A DNA stretch of 64,000 nucleotides, from assembly GCF_000427825.1 (NCBI RefSeq), contig NZ_ATYT01000006.1, positions 1 to 64,000 on the forward strand, written 5' to 3'. The translations under genes and the position numbers were made by a program. This DNA comes from Thermocrispum municipale DSM 44069 (GTDB lineage Bacteria > Actinomycetota > Actinomycetes > Mycobacteriales > Pseudonocardiaceae). The notes under the pieces were generated by a model. The model was not told where the DNA came from and made no database searches. It worked only from the letters and a program-made list of their open reading frames with translations. Positions 35,701 through 48,236 of the stretch are shown here, piece by piece; position 1 is the first letter of the stretch, and every line of letters starts with the position of its first letter.

Positions 35701-36882
35701 ATGGCCACGGTCACCGTCCCCATCCGCGAGTACGTGCTCGTGGCGTTGATCACAGCCGCGATCACGTTCCTGCTCACCGGCCTCGCCCGGGCGTTCGCCA
35801 TGAAGGTCGGGGCGATGGCCTACCCGCGGGCGCGCGACGTGCACGCCAAGCCGATGCCGTACATGGGTGGCCTGGCCATGTACGCGGGTGTCGTCGGCGG
35901 CATGTTCCTGGCCCATCAGCTGCCGGTGCTGCGCGCGTCGTTCGAGTACTCGCTCGACCCGATCGGCGTGCTGGTCGGCGGCGGGTTGATCGTGCTGATC
36001 GGCGCGCTGGACGACCGCTTCGACCTGGACGCGTGGACCAAGCTCGCCGGGCAGGTCACGTGCGCGGGCCTGCTGGTGCTGTTCGGCGTGCAGTGGAACA
36101 CGTTCTGGGTGCCGTGGGGCGGCACCGCCGACGACTTCGGCAGCTACCTGATCCTGGACGAGAACCAAGGCAGCCTGCTCGTCGTGCTGCTGGTCGTCAC
36201 CATGGTCAACGCGATGAACTTCGTCGACGGCCTGGACGGCCTCGCGGCGGGCCTCGGCATGATCACCGCGGCGGCCATCTGCGTGTTCTCCCTCGGCCTG
36301 CTCGCCCAGCCGGAAAGCAACATCGACAGCTACCCGCCAGCGCTGATCGCCGCGACGCTGGCGGGGGCCTGCCTCGGCTTCCTGCCGCACAACTTCCAGC
36401 CCGCTCGGCTGTTCATGGGCGACTCCGGGTCGATGCTCATCGGGCTGATGCTGGCCGCCGCCAGCACGTCGGCGTCCGGCAGGTTGTCCCCGGAGCAGTA
36501 CAACGGCACCGACGTCATCGCGCTGCTGTCACCGGTCATCGTCGTGCTGGCCGTGCTGTTCATCCCGCTGCTGGACCTCGGCATGGCGGTGATCCGCCGC
36601 ACCCGGCAGGGCCTGAGCCCGATGCACGCCGACAAGATGCACCTGCACCACCGTCTGCTGCAGCTCGGCCACTCGCAACGCCGGGCGGTGCTGCTGATCT
36701 ACATGTGGGCTGCGCTGCTGGCTTTCGGCGCGGTGGCGCTGACGCTGTTCGACGCCGTCGTCGTCGCCTGGGTGTTCGCCGGAGGTCTGCTGGTGGCGGC
36801 CCTGATTTCCCTGGTGCCTAGACTGAGAGACGGTCGATCCGCCAAGGCGGCGGCTTCGCGCCGAACGAGCCAGGGGCAGTGA
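35701..36882 (+). CDS. wecA: Polyprenyl-phosphate GlcNAc-1-phosphate transferase (WecA/Rfe type)
   Basis: This 393-aa protein, with about 11 helices, belongs to the PNPT family. GALDDRFDLDAW carries the Asp-Asp pair. NAMNFVDGLDGLAAG and ARLFMGDSGSMLIG are the metal/nucleotide loops, and HADKMHLHHRLLQLG is the WecA-type cytoplasmic loop that separates it from MraY. In mycobacteria the equivalent starts the arabinogalactan linkage unit on decaprenyl phosphate. In this organism the product is likewise probably a cell-wall glycopolymer linkage. It is followed by atpI after 6 bp, as in M. tuberculosis. Confidence 0.93.
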   Translation: MATVTVPIREYVLVALITAAITFLLTGLARAFAMKVGAMAYPRARDVHAKPMPYMGGLAMYAGVVGGMFLAHQLPVLRASFEYSLDPIGVLVGGGLIVLIGALDDRFDLDAWTKLAGQVTCAGLLVLFGVQWNTFWVPWGGTADDFGSYLILDENQGSLLVVLLVVTMVNAMNFVDGLDGLAAGLGMITAAAICVFSLGLLAQPESNIDSYPPALIAATLAGACLGFLPHNFQPARLFMGDSGSMLIGLMLAAASTSASGRLSPEQYNGTDVIALLSPVIVVLAVLFIPLLDLGMAVIRRTRQGLSPMHADKMHLHHRLLQLGHSQRRAVLLIYMWAALLAFGAVALTLFDAVVVAWVFAGGLLVAALISLVPRLRDGRSAKAAASRRTSQGQ

Positions 36883-36888
36883 TCGAGA

Positions 36889-37329
36889 GTGACTGAAGAA
36901 AGCAAGCAGTACGCCGAGACGCAGAGCGAGGCCGTCCGCGCCTATGCCACCGCCGTCGTGCGTACCGCCCTCGTGCCCTGCCTCGCGATCGGCGCCCTCG
37001 CCCTGGTGTTGGGGACGGTCTTCGCCGGTTTGCCGGGCCTGGCCGGGTCCGCGGTCGGCGCGGTGCTGGCAATCGGTTCGTCGCTGGCCACCGTCGGCTT
37101 GATTCGCGCCGTCGCCGATCAGCCGGCGCGCTCGATCATGTCCGCCCTGCTGGGCAGTTTCATGTGCAAGGTCTTCGTGCTCTTGCTGGTCGGCCTGGCC
37201 TTGCGGGACGCTTCCTGGCTGGAGCCGTACGCCCTCGGTTTGACCGTGGCGGCCTTGGTCGTGGCCTGGGCCGGGCTCGAGGTGCTCGCTTGGCGTAAGA
37301 CTCAGATCCTGGCGGTCTTGACCAGCTGA
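36889..37329 (+). CDS. atpI: ATP synthase protein I-like membrane protein
   Basis: This 146-aa protein has four predicted helices and a hydrophilic N-terminus of about 22 residues. Its place directly before atpB and its size match the AtpI-like protein of actinobacteria, thought to help c-ring assembly or ion supply. Sequence conservation in this family is low, so the call rests mainly on position. GTG 36889 overlaps nothing. A spacer of 218 bp follows, with a -10-like TAGGCT at 37397-37402 that may start the main atp transcript. Confidence 0.8.
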   Translation: MTEESKQYAETQSEAVRAYATAVVRTALVPCLAIGALALVLGTVFAGLPGLAGSAVGAVLAIGSSLATVGLIRAVADQPARSIMSALLGSFMCKVFVLLLVGLALRDASWLEPYALGLTVAALVVAWAGLEVLAWRKTQILAVLTS

Positions 37330-37547
37330 GATAGTGACTCTCGGTGCGCGAAGCCGAGAAGGAGTACGCCCGTACGGCGGCGGCAACCCCCCCTGATAGG
37401 CTCACCGCGTTGGTGACGCTTGGGGGCCGGGCCACATCAAGTCTGGCCGGTCGTCGGCGTCGCTCAGCTATCAAGTAAGTTCACGAACGTTCATGACGAT
37501 TCCCCTGTCGCCCGAGCGGCGGTCAGGAGAACCGGAAGGAGCCCGGG

Positions 37548-38324
37548 TTGGGCGCGCTGGTACTGGCAGAGCCGTTCTCGCCACCATCTGCCGAGTCGTT
37601 CAATCTGCCGCCCATATTTGGCGGCGTGACCAAGCCGATGGTGCTGGTCGTGCTGTCGACGGTGATCATCTCGGCGTACCTGTTGCTGGCCACGCGGCGC
37701 CTGTCGGTGGTGCCGTCGAAGGGCCAGTTCGCCGCGGAATCGCTCTACAACGTGGGCCGCAACACCCTCGCACGCGAGCAGATCGGGTCCCAGGACTTCA
37801 TGCGGTTCGTGCCGCTGATCTTCAGCCTGTTCATCTTCGTCCTGGTGAACAACATCTACGGCATCATCCCGATCCTGCAGTTCCCGACCATGTCGCACAT
37901 CGGCTTCGCGCTGGCGCTGTCGGTGTTGGTGGTCTACCCGACGTACCACTATGCGGGCATTCGCAAGTTCGGCCTCGGCGGCTATCTGAAGAACCAGCTG
38001 TTCCCGCCCGGAGCGCCGGGGCCGGTCTACATCCTGTTGGCCCCGATCGAGTTCTTCACGAAGTTCATCGTCAACCCGCTCACGCTGGCCATCCGTGTTT
38101 TTGCCGCGATGTTCGCCGGGCACCTGCTCATCATGCTCTTCGCCCTCGCCGGCACGCACCTGCTGCTCGAAGGCGAGGGCGTGGTGAAGGCGATCTCCGC
38201 CTTCTCCCTCGGGGGAGCCGTCCTGGTGACGTTCCTGGAAGCGCTGATCCAGACCATCCAGGCCTACATCTTCGCCCTGCTGTCCGCGAGCTACATCGGC
38301 ACGGCATTGGCGGATGCGCACTAA
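37548..38324 (+). CDS. atpB: ATP synthase Fo subunit a
   Basis: This 258-aa membrane subunit forms the proton half-channels against the c-ring. The essential arginine is in NPLTLAIRVFAAMFAGH. LEALIQTIQAYIFALLSASYIG is the conserved last helix, with Gln and Glu facing the channel. TTG 37548 is the likely start: it is preceded by AAGGAG at 7 bp, and the frame upstream has no better codon. The gene is the first of the eight structural atp genes. Confidence 0.95.
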   Translation: MGALVLAEPFSPPSAESFNLPPIFGGVTKPMVLVVLSTVIISAYLLLATRRLSVVPSKGQFAAESLYNVGRNTLAREQIGSQDFMRFVPLIFSLFIFVLVNNIYGIIPILQFPTMSHIGFALALSVLVVYPTYHYAGIRKFGLGGYLKNQLFPPGAPGPVYILLAPIEFFTKFIVNPLTLAIRVFAAMFAGHLLIMLFALAGTHLLLEGEGVVKAISAFSLGGAVLVTFLEALIQTIQAYIFALLSASYIGTALADAH

Positions 38325-38412
38325 CCGACCGTGGCTCGAATGAGCCAGCAGTGACACCAGTGACACCACTGACAACAGCTAGACCCGAAAAAGTTGGGAA
38401 AGGGAATACATC

Positions 38413-38658
38413 GTGAGTTCCGTCGTTCTTGCTCAGCAGGCCGCCGAGACGTCCATCAACTCCGGCCTTGCCGTGATCGGCTACGGCCTTGGCGCCATCG
38501 GAGCCGGGATCGGCGTCGGGATGATCTTCTCCTCGGTCATCAACGGCACCGCCCGTCAGCCGGAGGCCGGTGGCCGCCTGCTTGGCACCGCGTTCACCAC
38601 CTTCGCACTGGTCGAGGTGCTCGCGCTGCTGGGCTTCGTCCTGTTCTTCCTGGTCTGA
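38413..38658 (+). CDS. atpE: ATP synthase Fo subunit c
   Basis: This 81-aa hairpin of two helices has the Gly-rich first helix [17 protein letters not shown], the polar loop ARQPEA, and the proton-binding Glu68 in [13 protein letters not shown]. This is the subunit targeted by diarylquinolines in mycobacteria. GTG start; GGGAAAGGGA precedes it. Confidence 0.96.
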   Translation: MSSVVLAQQAAETSINSGLAVIGYGLGAIGAGIGVGMIFSSVINGTARQPEAGGRLLGTAFTTFALVEVLALLGFVLFFLV

Positions 38659-38692
38659 GTAGGCCGAAGATCCACGCCACTGAGGAGGCGAC

Positions 38693-39229
38693 ATGACAAC
38701 GGCGAGCTACATCGCGGCGGAGTACAACCCGGTGCTCCCGCCGGTTGAAGAGATTATCGTCGGCTTCGTCGCGTTCTTGCTGCTGCTGTTCGTCATCTGG
38801 AAATTCGTCACGCCGCGCTTCGAGAAGATGTACGCCGAACGCACTGCGCAGATCGAAGGCGGCATCGAGAAGGCGGAGAAGGCCCAGGCGGAGGCTGAGC
38901 GGGCGCTCAACCAGTACAACGCTCAACTGGCCGAGGCCCGTGCCGAAGCGGCGAAGATCCGGGACGACGCCCGGCTGGAAGCCGAGCGGATCAAGGCCGA
39001 GCTGGAAGCGGAGGCCAGGGAGAGCGCGGCGCGCATCGTGGCCCAGGGCGAGACGGCGTTGCAGGCCCAGCGGGCTCAAATCGTCGCGGAGCTGCGGGCC
39101 GAGGTCGGCCGCAACGCGATCGAGTTGGCCAACCGCATCGTCGGCGAGTCGCTCGAGGACGAAGCACGGCGCCGGCGCACCGTGGACCGCTTCCTCGCAG
39201 ATCTCGACGCGGCTCAGGCCAGGAACTAG
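38693..39229 (+). CDS. atpF: ATP synthase Fo subunit b
   Basis: This 178-aa stator subunit has one N-terminal transmembrane helix (about 22-42, IIVGFVAFLLLLFVIWKFV). A long charged coiled coil then reaches the delta subunit, ending DRFLADLDAAQARN. GAGGAG precedes the ATG. It is full length, as in Streptomyces; the mycobacterial b-delta fusion is not present here. Confidence 0.95.
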   Translation: MTTASYIAAEYNPVLPPVEEIIVGFVAFLLLLFVIWKFVTPRFEKMYAERTAQIEGGIEKAEKAQAEAERALNQYNAQLAEARAEAAKIRDDARLEAERIKAELEAEARESAARIVAQGETALQAQRAQIVAELRAEVGRNAIELANRIVGESLEDEARRRRTVDRFLADLDAAQARN

Positions 39230-39247
39230 ACGAGGGACCCAGCAAAA

Positions 39248-40090
39248 GTGACAGCCGTGAACGCAGCACCCCCCATGCGGGCAGCCAGCAGGCAGGCATT
39301 GGCGGAGGCCGAGCAGACCCTGGAGTCGTTGCTCGGCGCGGCGGAGGCCGACCCGACAGCGGTCGGCTCCGAGTTGGACGCCTTTGCCCGGCTGCTGTCG
39401 TCCGAGGTCTCGTTGCGCCGAGCGCTCGCCGACGCCTCGTCGTCGGCTCAGGCCCGGTCAGGTCTGGTGGGCGGGCTGCTTGAGGGCGAGGTGAGCGCGC
39501 CGAGCCTGCAGGCGCTGCAGGCCGTGGTGTCCCAGCGTTGGTCCTCGCCCCGCGAACTGGTTGACGGGGTGCGGGTGCTGGCGGCGACGGCGTTGCTGAT
39601 TGGGGCCGAGCGCGCAGGCGAACTCGCCACGGTCGAGTCGGAGCTGTTCGCCATCGGACGGCTGCTGGACAACCAGCCGGAGCTGGAAACGGCGCTGGGC
39701 AATCGCGCCAGCACGCCCGCCGAGCGGCAGGAGCTGATGCGCGCTGTGCTCGGCGACCGGGTGAACGAGGTGGCCCGGTTGCTGGCGGAGCAAGCCGTGG
39801 CCGAGCCCCGCCGAGGTGGGGCCCAGCGTTCCCTGGACGCGCTGGTGGAGCTCGCCGCCGCGCGACGGGAGCGTTCGGTCGCGCACGTGGCGACTGCTGT
39901 CCCGCTCACCGAGGAGCAGCAGGCCCAGTTGGCGAGGAAACTCGACAACATCTACGGCAGGCCGATCGCCCTGCACATCGAGGTGGACCCCGGGGTGCTC
40001 GGCGGAGTCGTGATCCGGGTTGGTGACGAGGTCATCGACGGCAGCGCGGCGGGCCAGATCCGCGCACTGCGCGCGCAGCTGGGTCACTAG
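39248..40090 (+). CDS. atpH: ATP synthase F1 subunit delta
   Basis: This 280-aa delta subunit links the b stalk to the top of the alpha/beta hexamer. It is about 100 residues longer than E. coli delta (177), which is usual in actinobacteria, where extra helices lie in the N-terminal half. The C-terminal signature is DPGVLGGVVIRVGDEVIDGS. It has a GTG start at 39248, with another GTG three codons on. Confidence 0.94.
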   Translation: MTAVNAAPPMRAASRQALAEAEQTLESLLGAAEADPTAVGSELDAFARLLSSEVSLRRALADASSSAQARSGLVGGLLEGEVSAPSLQALQAVVSQRWSSPRELVDGVRVLAATALLIGAERAGELATVESELFAIGRLLDNQPELETALGNRASTPAERQELMRAVLGDRVNEVARLLAEQAVAEPRRGGAQRSLDALVELAAARRERSVAHVATAVPLTEEQQAQLARKLDNIYGRPIALHIEVDPGVLGGVVIRVGDEVIDGSAAGQIRALRAQLGH

Positions 40091-40147
40091 CCCGGCGCAT
40101 AGTTACTTGCATACAGCCACAGACAAGAAGTGAGAGCGGGAACTTTC

Positions 40148-41785
40148 ATGGCGGAGCTGACGATCTCCTCGGACGAGATCCGCAGTGCGATCGAGAACTA
40201 CGTCTCGAGTTACTCCCCGGACACCAGCCGGGAAGAGGTCGGGGTCGTCGTCGACGCGGGTGACGGCATCGCGCACGTCGAGGGCCTGCCTTCGGCGATG
40301 GCCAACGAGCTGCTGGAGTTCCCCGGCGGCGTGCTGGGTGTCGCTCTGAACCTGGACCCTCGCGAGCTGGGTGTCGCCATCCTCGGTGACTTCGAGTCGG
40401 TCGAGGAAGGCCAGGAGGTCAAGCGCACCGGGCAGATTCTGTCGGTGCCGGTGGGGGATGCGTTCCTCGGCCGTGTGATCAACCCGCTCGGCGAGCCGAT
40501 CGACGGTCTCGGCGAGATCGAGGCCACCGGCCGTCGCGCCCTCGAGCTGCAGGCGGCCTCGGTGGTGGAGCGGCAGCCGGTGTCCGAGCCGCTGCAGACC
40601 GGTATCACCGCGATCGACGCGATGACCCCGATCGGCCGCGGTCAGCGCCAGCTGATCATCGGTGACCGCAAGACCGGTAAGACGTCGGTCTGCGTCGACA
40701 CGATCATCAACCAGAAGGCCAACTGGGAGACCGGCGACCCGAAGAAGCAGGTCCGCTGCATCTACGTCGCCGTCGGCCAGAAGGGCTCGACGATCGCGGG
40801 CGTGAAGAAGACGCTGGAGGACCACGGTGCGATGGAGTACACCACCATCGTGGCCGCCCCGGCGTCCGACTCGGCGGGCTTCAAGTGGCTGGCCCCGTAC
40901 TCCGGCTCGGCGCTCGGCCAGCACTGGATGTACGAGGGCAAGCACGTCCTGATCATCTTCGACGACCTGACCAAGCAGGCCGAGGCCTACCGCGCCATCT
41001 CGCTGCTGCTGCGTCGTCCGCCGGGCCGCGAGGCGTTCCCCGGTGACGTCTTCTACTTGCACTCGCGTCTGCTGGAGCGCTGCGCGAAGCTGTCCGACGA
41101 GCTGGGTGGCGGCTCGCTGACCGGTCTGCCGATCATCGAGACCAAGGCCAACGACGTGTCGGCCTACATCCCGACGAACGTCATCTCGATCACCGACGGC
41201 CAGTGCTTCTTCCAGTCGGACCTGTTCAACTCGGGTCAGCGGCCGGCCATCGACGTCGGTATCTCGGTGTCCCGAGTCGGTGGTGACGCGCAGGTCAAGG
41301 CGATGAAGGACGTGGCGGGTTCGCTGCGTATCGACCTGTCGCAGTACCGCGAGCTGGAGGCGTTCGCGGCATTCGCCTCCGACCTGGACGACGCGTCGAA
41401 GCGCCAGCTGGAGCGTGGTGCCCGGCTGTACGAGGTGCTCAAGCAGCGCGAGTACTCGCCGATCCCGGTCGAGGAGCAGGTGGTGACCGTGTACCTGGGC
41501 ACCAACGGGCACTTCGACGACGTGCCGGTGGAGGACGTCCGTCGCTTCAACGCCGAGCTGGTCGAGCACGTGCGACACAAGCACGACGGCATCCTGGCGG
41601 AGATCCGCGACACCGGTAAGTGGACCGACGAGAACGCCGCGCGCCTGGTCGAGGTCACCAAGGAGTTCAAGAAGGGCTTCGTGACCTCGGAAGGCACTCC
41701 GTTGGTGGAGGCCGAGGCCGAGGCGATGGACGAGGACAAGGTCGGGCAGGAGACCGTGAAGGTCGCCAAGCCCGCGCCGAAGTGA
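40148..41785 (+). CDS. atpA: ATP synthase F1 subunit alpha
   Basis: This 545-aa non-catalytic nucleotide-binding subunit has the Walker A motif GDRKTGKT near residue 175, and the family signature follows in the C-terminal half ([17 protein letters not shown]). The C-terminus is about 30 residues longer than in E. coli (513 aa). It ends with an acidic then basic tail comparable in place to the mycobacterial extension that suppresses ATP hydrolysis; whether it acts so here is inference. GAGAGCGGGA precedes the ATG. Confidence 0.97.
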   Translation: MAELTISSDEIRSAIENYVSSYSPDTSREEVGVVVDAGDGIAHVEGLPSAMANELLEFPGGVLGVALNLDPRELGVAILGDFESVEEGQEVKRTGQILSVPVGDAFLGRVINPLGEPIDGLGEIEATGRRALELQAASVVERQPVSEPLQTGITAIDAMTPIGRGQRQLIIGDRKTGKTSVCVDTIINQKANWETGDPKKQVRCIYVAVGQKGSTIAGVKKTLEDHGAMEYTTIVAAPASDSAGFKWLAPYSGSALGQHWMYEGKHVLIIFDDLTKQAEAYRAISLLLRRPPGREAFPGDVFYLHSRLLERCAKLSDELGGGSLTGLPIIETKANDVSAYIPTNVISITDGQCFFQSDLFNSGQRPAIDVGISVSRVGGDAQVKAMKDVAGSLRIDLSQYRELEAFAAFASDLDDASKRQLERGARLYEVLKQREYSPIPVEEQVVTVYLGTNGHFDDVPVEDVRRFNAELVEHVRHKHDGILAEIRDTGKWTDENAARLVEVTKEFKKGFVTSEGTPLVEAEAEAMDEDKVGQETVKVAKPAPK

Positions 41786-41841
41786 TGGAAGACGGTGGCA
41801 TGCGTGGCATCGACGGTGCGGCGCAGAGGACGGTGAGCTAG

Positions 41842-44233
<2,392 letters not shown>

Positions 44234-44303
44234 GGCTCGAGGTGACCGAAGGCCGCACCAAGTACACTCGGCCGACCTGGCCGGTGAGTCACGAGGAGTT
44301 GCA

Positions 44304-44672
44304 GTGGCGGAGATGACCGTCGAGCTGGTCGCCGTCGAGCGGCGGCTGTGGTCGGGCAAGGGGACGTTCGTCGTCGCCCAGACCACGGAGGGCGAGATCG
44401 GCATCATGCCCGGCCACGAGCCGATGCTCGGTCAGCTGGTCGAAGGCGGCGTAGTGTCGATCACCAGCACGGACGGCGAGCACGTCGGCGCGGCGGTGCA
44501 CGGCGGTTTCTTGTCCGTGACGGCCGACTCGGTACGAGTGCTGGCGGAATCGGCCGAACTCGGTGACGAGATCGACGTCGACCAGGCGCGGCAGCAGCTG
44601 AGCTCCGCCGAGGACGAGACCGAGCGGGCCAGAGCGCAAGCCCGATTGCGCGCCGCTGGGCACAAGGCCTGA
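44304..44672 (+). CDS. atpC: ATP synthase F1 subunit epsilon
   Basis: This 122-aa subunit has the N-terminal beta-sandwich ([34 protein letters not shown]) and a short C-terminal helical part of about 35 residues. The latter is shorter than in E. coli (138 aa), as in mycobacteria, where epsilon is a weaker brake. It lies 70 bp after atpD; GAGGAG precedes the ATG. Confidence 0.95.
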   Translation: MAEMTVELVAVERRLWSGKGTFVVAQTTEGEIGIMPGHEPMLGQLVEGGVVSITSTDGEHVGAAVHGGFLSVTADSVRVLAESAELGDEIDVDQARQQLSSAEDETERARAQARLRAAGHKA

Positions 44673-44696
44673 GGTGACAGCAGGGCGGGGACGGTC

Positions 44697-45137
44697 GTGA
44701 GCATCTCAACGGTGGTCATCGGTCTCCTCGCCCTGGTGGGTGTCGTCCTGGTGTGGGGCGCGTGGCGCTGGCACAAGATCCGCACGAGCGGTGGCATCAC
44801 CGTGGCGTTGCGCTGGCGGATGCGCCACGACGGCGACATCGCAGGCTGGCACCTGGGCATCGGCCGGTACCGCGGTGAGCAGTTCCTGTGGTTTCGCGTA
44901 ATGAGCTTGCGCAACGGGCCGGACCGGGTGCTCAGCCGGGAGGATCTGCACATCACGGAGCGACGGAAGCCGTCGAAGGAGGAGTCGTACACCCTCCCCG
45001 CCGCGGCGACCGTGTTGCGCTGCAAGTCGACCGAGGGCATGGAGATCGAGATCGCCATGGGCCCTGGGGCGCTCACCGGCTTCCTGTCGTGGCTGGAGTC
45101 GGCGCCACCGGGGCACCAGGTTCCGTGGGCTTCCTGA
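44697..45137 (+). CDS. DUF2550 family membrane protein
   Basis: This 146-aa protein has one N-terminal transmembrane helix (about 4-24) and a small globular domain with WRMRHDGDIAGWHLGIGRY and GEQFLWFRVMSL. It matches the conserved gene that follows atpC in mycobacteria (the Rv1312 position). No function is established; the constant linkage to atp genes suggests a membrane-energy or cell-envelope role, which is inference only. GTG start, 24 bp after atpC. Confidence 0.85.
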   Translation: MSISTVVIGLLALVGVVLVWGAWRWHKIRTSGGITVALRWRMRHDGDIAGWHLGIGRYRGEQFLWFRVMSLRNGPDRVLSREDLHITERRKPSKEESYTLPAAATVLRCKSTEGMEIEIAMGPGALTGFLSWLESAPPGHQVPWAS

Positions 45138-45148
45138 GCAGATGAGAC

Positions 45149-45183
45149 GGTCCCGGGCTCGCGACGTTCGTGGGCCCGGGACC
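45149..45183. terminator. Bidirectional hairpin after the atp operon
   Basis: GGTCCCGGGC (45149-45158) and GCCCGGGACC (45174-45183) make a perfect 10-bp GC stem with a 15-nt loop in the spacer between convergent genes. It should serve both the atp/DUF2550 transcript and, in reverse, the adenosyltransferase gene. Confidence 0.75.
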
Positions 45184-45249
45184 GCGCGTTCGTGGTGGTC
45201 GGCTGCCGTGGTCCTGCGCCCCGAGCCTGCCGGTTCACCGCATCCGCTG

Positions 45250-45825
45250 CTAGCTCTCCTCGCCGCCCGGTTTCCACAGCACGTCGCCGTCCGGGTTGGC
45301 CACCCTGGCCAGGATGAACAGCAGATCGGACAGCCGGTTCAAGTACCTGATCGCGAGCTGATTCGTGGTGTCCTGCTCGGCTTCCCACAGCAGCCACGCG
45401 GACCGCTCCGCCCGCCGCGCCGTGGTGCGCGCCTGGTGCAGCAGCGCGGCCCCGGGCGTCCCGCCGGGAAGGATGAACGACCTCAGCTTCTCCAGCCGCT
45501 CGTTGAACTCGTCGCACCAGCCCTCGAGCCGCTCGATGTAGCTCTCGGTGATCCGCAACGGCGGGTACTTCGGGTTCTCCGTCACCGGCGTGCTCAGGTC
45601 CGCGCCGACGTCGAACAGGTCGTTCTGGACCTTCTTGAGCACCGACGCGATGTCGTCGGGCAGCTGGCCGAGCGCCAGCGCGACACCGATGACCGAGTTG
45701 GTCTCGTCGACATCGGCGTAGGCACCGATGCGGGGAGAGGCCTTCGGTACGCGCGTGCCGTCGCCGAGCGCCGTGGTCCCTGAGTCGCCGACGCGGGTGT
45801 ACACCCGGTTGATCCGCACTGCCAT
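45250..45825 (-). CDS. Cob(I)alamin adenosyltransferase, PduO type
   Basis: This 191-aa helical-bundle enzyme moves the adenosyl group of ATP to cob(I)alamin to make coenzyme B12. The N-terminal ATP loop is YTRVGDSGTTALGDGTRV, followed by DVDETNSVIGVAL. The signature RRAERSAWLLWEAEQ and the C-terminal RYLNRLSDLLFILAR are all intact. The same gene holds this place in M. tuberculosis. It would supply the adenosylcobalamin needed by the MeaA-type mutase at 49139. Confidence 0.94.
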   Translation of the reverse strand: MAVRINRVYTRVGDSGTTALGDGTRVPKASPRIGAYADVDETNSVIGVALALGQLPDDIASVLKKVQNDLFDVGADLSTPVTENPKYPPLRITESYIERLEGWCDEFNERLEKLRSFILPGGTPGAALLHQARTTARRAERSAWLLWEAEQDTTNQLAIRYLNRLSDLLFILARVANPDGDVLWKPGGEES

Positions 45826-45976
45826 GTCTCGACCTTAGCCGGACGTGCTGTGGCGAGCGCTGTGCTCGTCATCACTGCTGGTTACGCCCTATTGGGAAAA
45901 TTTCGCCCTTGCTTCGGTCACGGTGTGTGGAATGGTCACCAGCGTCGAGGGCACCAAGGACGAAGGGGGCTTGCTC

Positions 45977-46915
45977 ATGTCTGCCCGCCGCACCATCGGT
46001 GTGACGTGTGCCGCCCTGGTGGCGGCTGTCGCCGTGATCGCCGGGCTGGTTTCCGCGGCCTGGCTGCCCTCCGCGGACGCCGCGGAGTGGCCTTTGGTCA
46101 AGGAGGGACACCGTGGGCCCGACGTCACCACGGTGCAGTACCTGGTGACGGCGCACGGACACCCGACCGATCCCGACGGCCAGTTCGGCCCGAACACCGC
46201 GGCAGCCGTGACGGCGTTCCAGCAGGCCAAGGGGCTCGGCGCGGACGGCATGGTCGGCAACGAGACCTGGCCGGCGCTGGTGATCGACCTCGCCGAAGGT
46301 GCCGACGCTCCGGATGCGGTCAACGCGGCGAAGGTGCAGCTCAACAAACACGGAGGCCGGCTCGCTCTCGACGGCGTCTTCGACGCCGCGATGGCCGACG
46401 CGGTGCGAACCTTCCAGTCCGAACACGGCATGGAAGCCACTGGCGTGATCGATGCAGGGACCTGGCATGCGTTGGTGTCCAGCGCGGTGGGTGACTACTC
46501 GTTGCCGATTGCCCGCGAGACGCTGCCGCGCGACGAGTACGACGACCCGCACCACGACTATCCGGCCGTCGACCTGCCGGTGGGCGAGGGAACACCGGTG
46601 CTGGCGATCAACGGTGGCGAAGCGACCCCGGTCAACGACTCCAGCTGCGGATACGGCGTGGTCATCCAGGCCGACGACGGTGACCGTTACAGCTACTGCC
46701 ACTTCCGCAGCCCCGCACTCGTGAGCGGTCCGGTCGCCACCGGGCAGCACATCGGCGACTCCGGCAACACGGGCAACTCCACCGGACCGCACCTGCACGT
46801 CGGGATCCGTCGCGACGGTGTCTCGGTGTGCCCGCAGCCGCTCCTGCTGGCAATCTACGACGGGGTCGCACCGCCACCGATCGCCGAGCTGCCGACCAGT
46901 GGGTGTTTCTACTGA
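45977..46915 (+). CDS. Secreted M23 peptidase with two peptidoglycan-binding domains
   Basis: This 312-aa protein has a signal peptide (about 1-35, with Arg-Arg and a hydrophobic core ending near SADAAE). Two PG_binding_1 modules follow, about 42-102 with [14 protein letters not shown] and [16 protein letters not shown], and about 115-165 with [18 protein letters not shown]-terminal LytM/M23 domain has the zinc ligands in [12 protein letters not shown] and the HxH motif in GPHLHVGI. Two Cys in the catalytic domain may form a disulphide. It probably cuts peptidoglycan cross-bridges outside the cell. murA follows 49 bp later; the peptidase is an insertion relative to the mycobacterial order. 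Confidence 0.9.
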   Translation: MSARRTIGVTCAALVAAVAVIAGLVSAAWLPSADAAEWPLVKEGHRGPDVTTVQYLVTAHGHPTDPDGQFGPNTAAAVTAFQQAKGLGADGMVGNETWPALVIDLAEGADAPDAVNAAKVQLNKHGGRLALDGVFDAAMADAVRTFQSEHGMEATGVIDAGTWHALVSSAVGDYSLPIARETLPRDEYDDPHHDYPAVDLPVGEGTPVLAINGGEATPVNDSSCGYGVVIQADDGDRYSYCHFRSPALVSGPVATGQHIGDSGNTGNSTGPHLHVGIRRDGVSVCPQPLLLAIYDGVAPPPIAELPTSGCFY

Positions 46916-46964
46916 GGCGTCCCCCATTGCGCGGCCGCCGGAGCGCGCGGGGCATGATGGCCTC

Positions 46965-48236
46965 GTGAGTGAGCATTTCGACGTCTATGGCGGCGCACGC
47001 CTCGAGGGTGAGGTGGAGGTCGTCGGTGCGAAGAACAGCGTGCTGAAGCTGATGGCCGCCGCGTTGCTGGCCGAAGGCACCACGACCATCACCAACTGTC
47101 CCGAGATCCTGGACGTCCCGTTGATGGCGGACGTGCTGCGCAGTGTCGGCTGCGAAGTCGAGCTGAGCGGGGACACCGCCCGCATCACCACGCCCGCGGA
47201 GTTGTCGCACCGGGCGGACACGCCCGCGATGGGCAAGCTGCGCGCGTCGGTGTGTGTGCTCGGGCCGCTGGTCGGAAGGCTCAAGCGGGCGGTCGTTGCG
47301 CTGCCCGGCGGGGACGCGATCGGTTCCCGGCCGCTGGACATGCACCAGAACGGTCTGCGCAAGCTCGGCGCCACCACCGAGATCGCGCACGGCTGTGTGG
47401 TGGCCGAGGCGGAGGGTTTGCACGGCGCGCAGATCTGGCTGGACTTCCCGAGCGTGGGCGCCACCGAGAACATCTTGATGGCCGCGGTCCTGGCCAAAGG
47501 GACGACGGTGATCGACAACGCGGCGCGCGAGCCGGAGATCGTCGACCTGTGCCAGATGCTGCAGCAGATGGGCGCGCAGATCGAAGGCGCGGGCACCTCC
47601 ATCCTCACCGTCCACGGTGTCGACTCGCTGCAACCGACCACGCACCGCGTGGTCGGTGACCGGATCGTCGGTGCGACGTGGGGTTTCGCTGCTGCGATCA
47701 CCCGGGGAGACGTCACCGTGCGGGGTGTCGATCCGCACCATCTCGACCTGGTGCTGGAGAAGCTGCGGCTGGCCGGCGCGGATGTCACGCCGCTCGACGA
47801 CGGTTTCCGGGTCGTGCAGCACGACCGGCCGAAGGCGGTCGACTTCGTGACCTTGCCGTACCCGGGGTTCGCCACCGACCTGCAACCGTTCGCCGTGGCG
47901 CTGTCGGCGATCTCCGAAGGCACGTCGATGATCACCGAGAACGTCTACGAGGCGCGGTTCAGGTTCATCGACGAGATGAAGCGGCTGGGTGCGGACGCCC
48001 GCACGGACGGCCACCACGCCGTCGTTCGGGGCGTCGAGCGGCTCTCCAGCGCGCCGGTGTGGGCGTCGGACATCCGAGCCGGGGCGGGCCTGGTGCTGGC
48101 CGGGCTGGTAGCCGACGGGGTCACCGAGGTCTGGGACGTCTTCCACATCGACCGCGGCTACCCGCACTTCGTGGAGAACCTCAACCGGCTGGGGGCTCGG
48201 GTCGAGCGGGTGCCGACCGCGCCCGAGCGTCGGTAG
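46965..48236 (+). CDS. murA: UDP-N-acetylglucosamine 1-carboxyvinyltransferase (Asp-type MurA)
   Basis: This 423-aa enzyme catalyses the first committed step of peptidoglycan synthesis, transfer of enolpyruvate from PEP to UDP-GlcNAc. [17 protein letters not shown] carries the conserved Lys-Asn. The active-site loop reads [15 protein letters not shown], with Asp117 in place of the fosfomycin-target Cys115 of E. coli, as in mycobacteria. [15 protein letters not shown] and [12 protein letters not shown] follow. GTG 46965 is 7 bp after a -10-like CATGAT. Its stop is directly adjacent to that of the convergent LysE gene. Confidence 0.96.
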   Translation: MSEHFDVYGGARLEGEVEVVGAKNSVLKLMAAALLAEGTTTITNCPEILDVPLMADVLRSVGCEVELSGDTARITTPAELSHRADTPAMGKLRASVCVLGPLVGRLKRAVVALPGGDAIGSRPLDMHQNGLRKLGATTEIAHGCVVAEAEGLHGAQIWLDFPSVGATENILMAAVLAKGTTVIDNAAREPEIVDLCQMLQQMGAQIEGAGTSILTVHGVDSLQPTTHRVVGDRIVGATWGFAAAITRGDVTVRGVDPHHLDLVLEKLRLAGADVTPLDDGFRVVQHDRPKAVDFVTLPYPGFATDLQPFAVALSAISEGTSMITENVYEARFRFIDEMKRLGADARTDGHHAVVRGVERLSSAPVWASDIRAGAGLVLAGLVADGVTEVWDVFHIDRGYPHFVENLNRLGARVERVPTAPERR

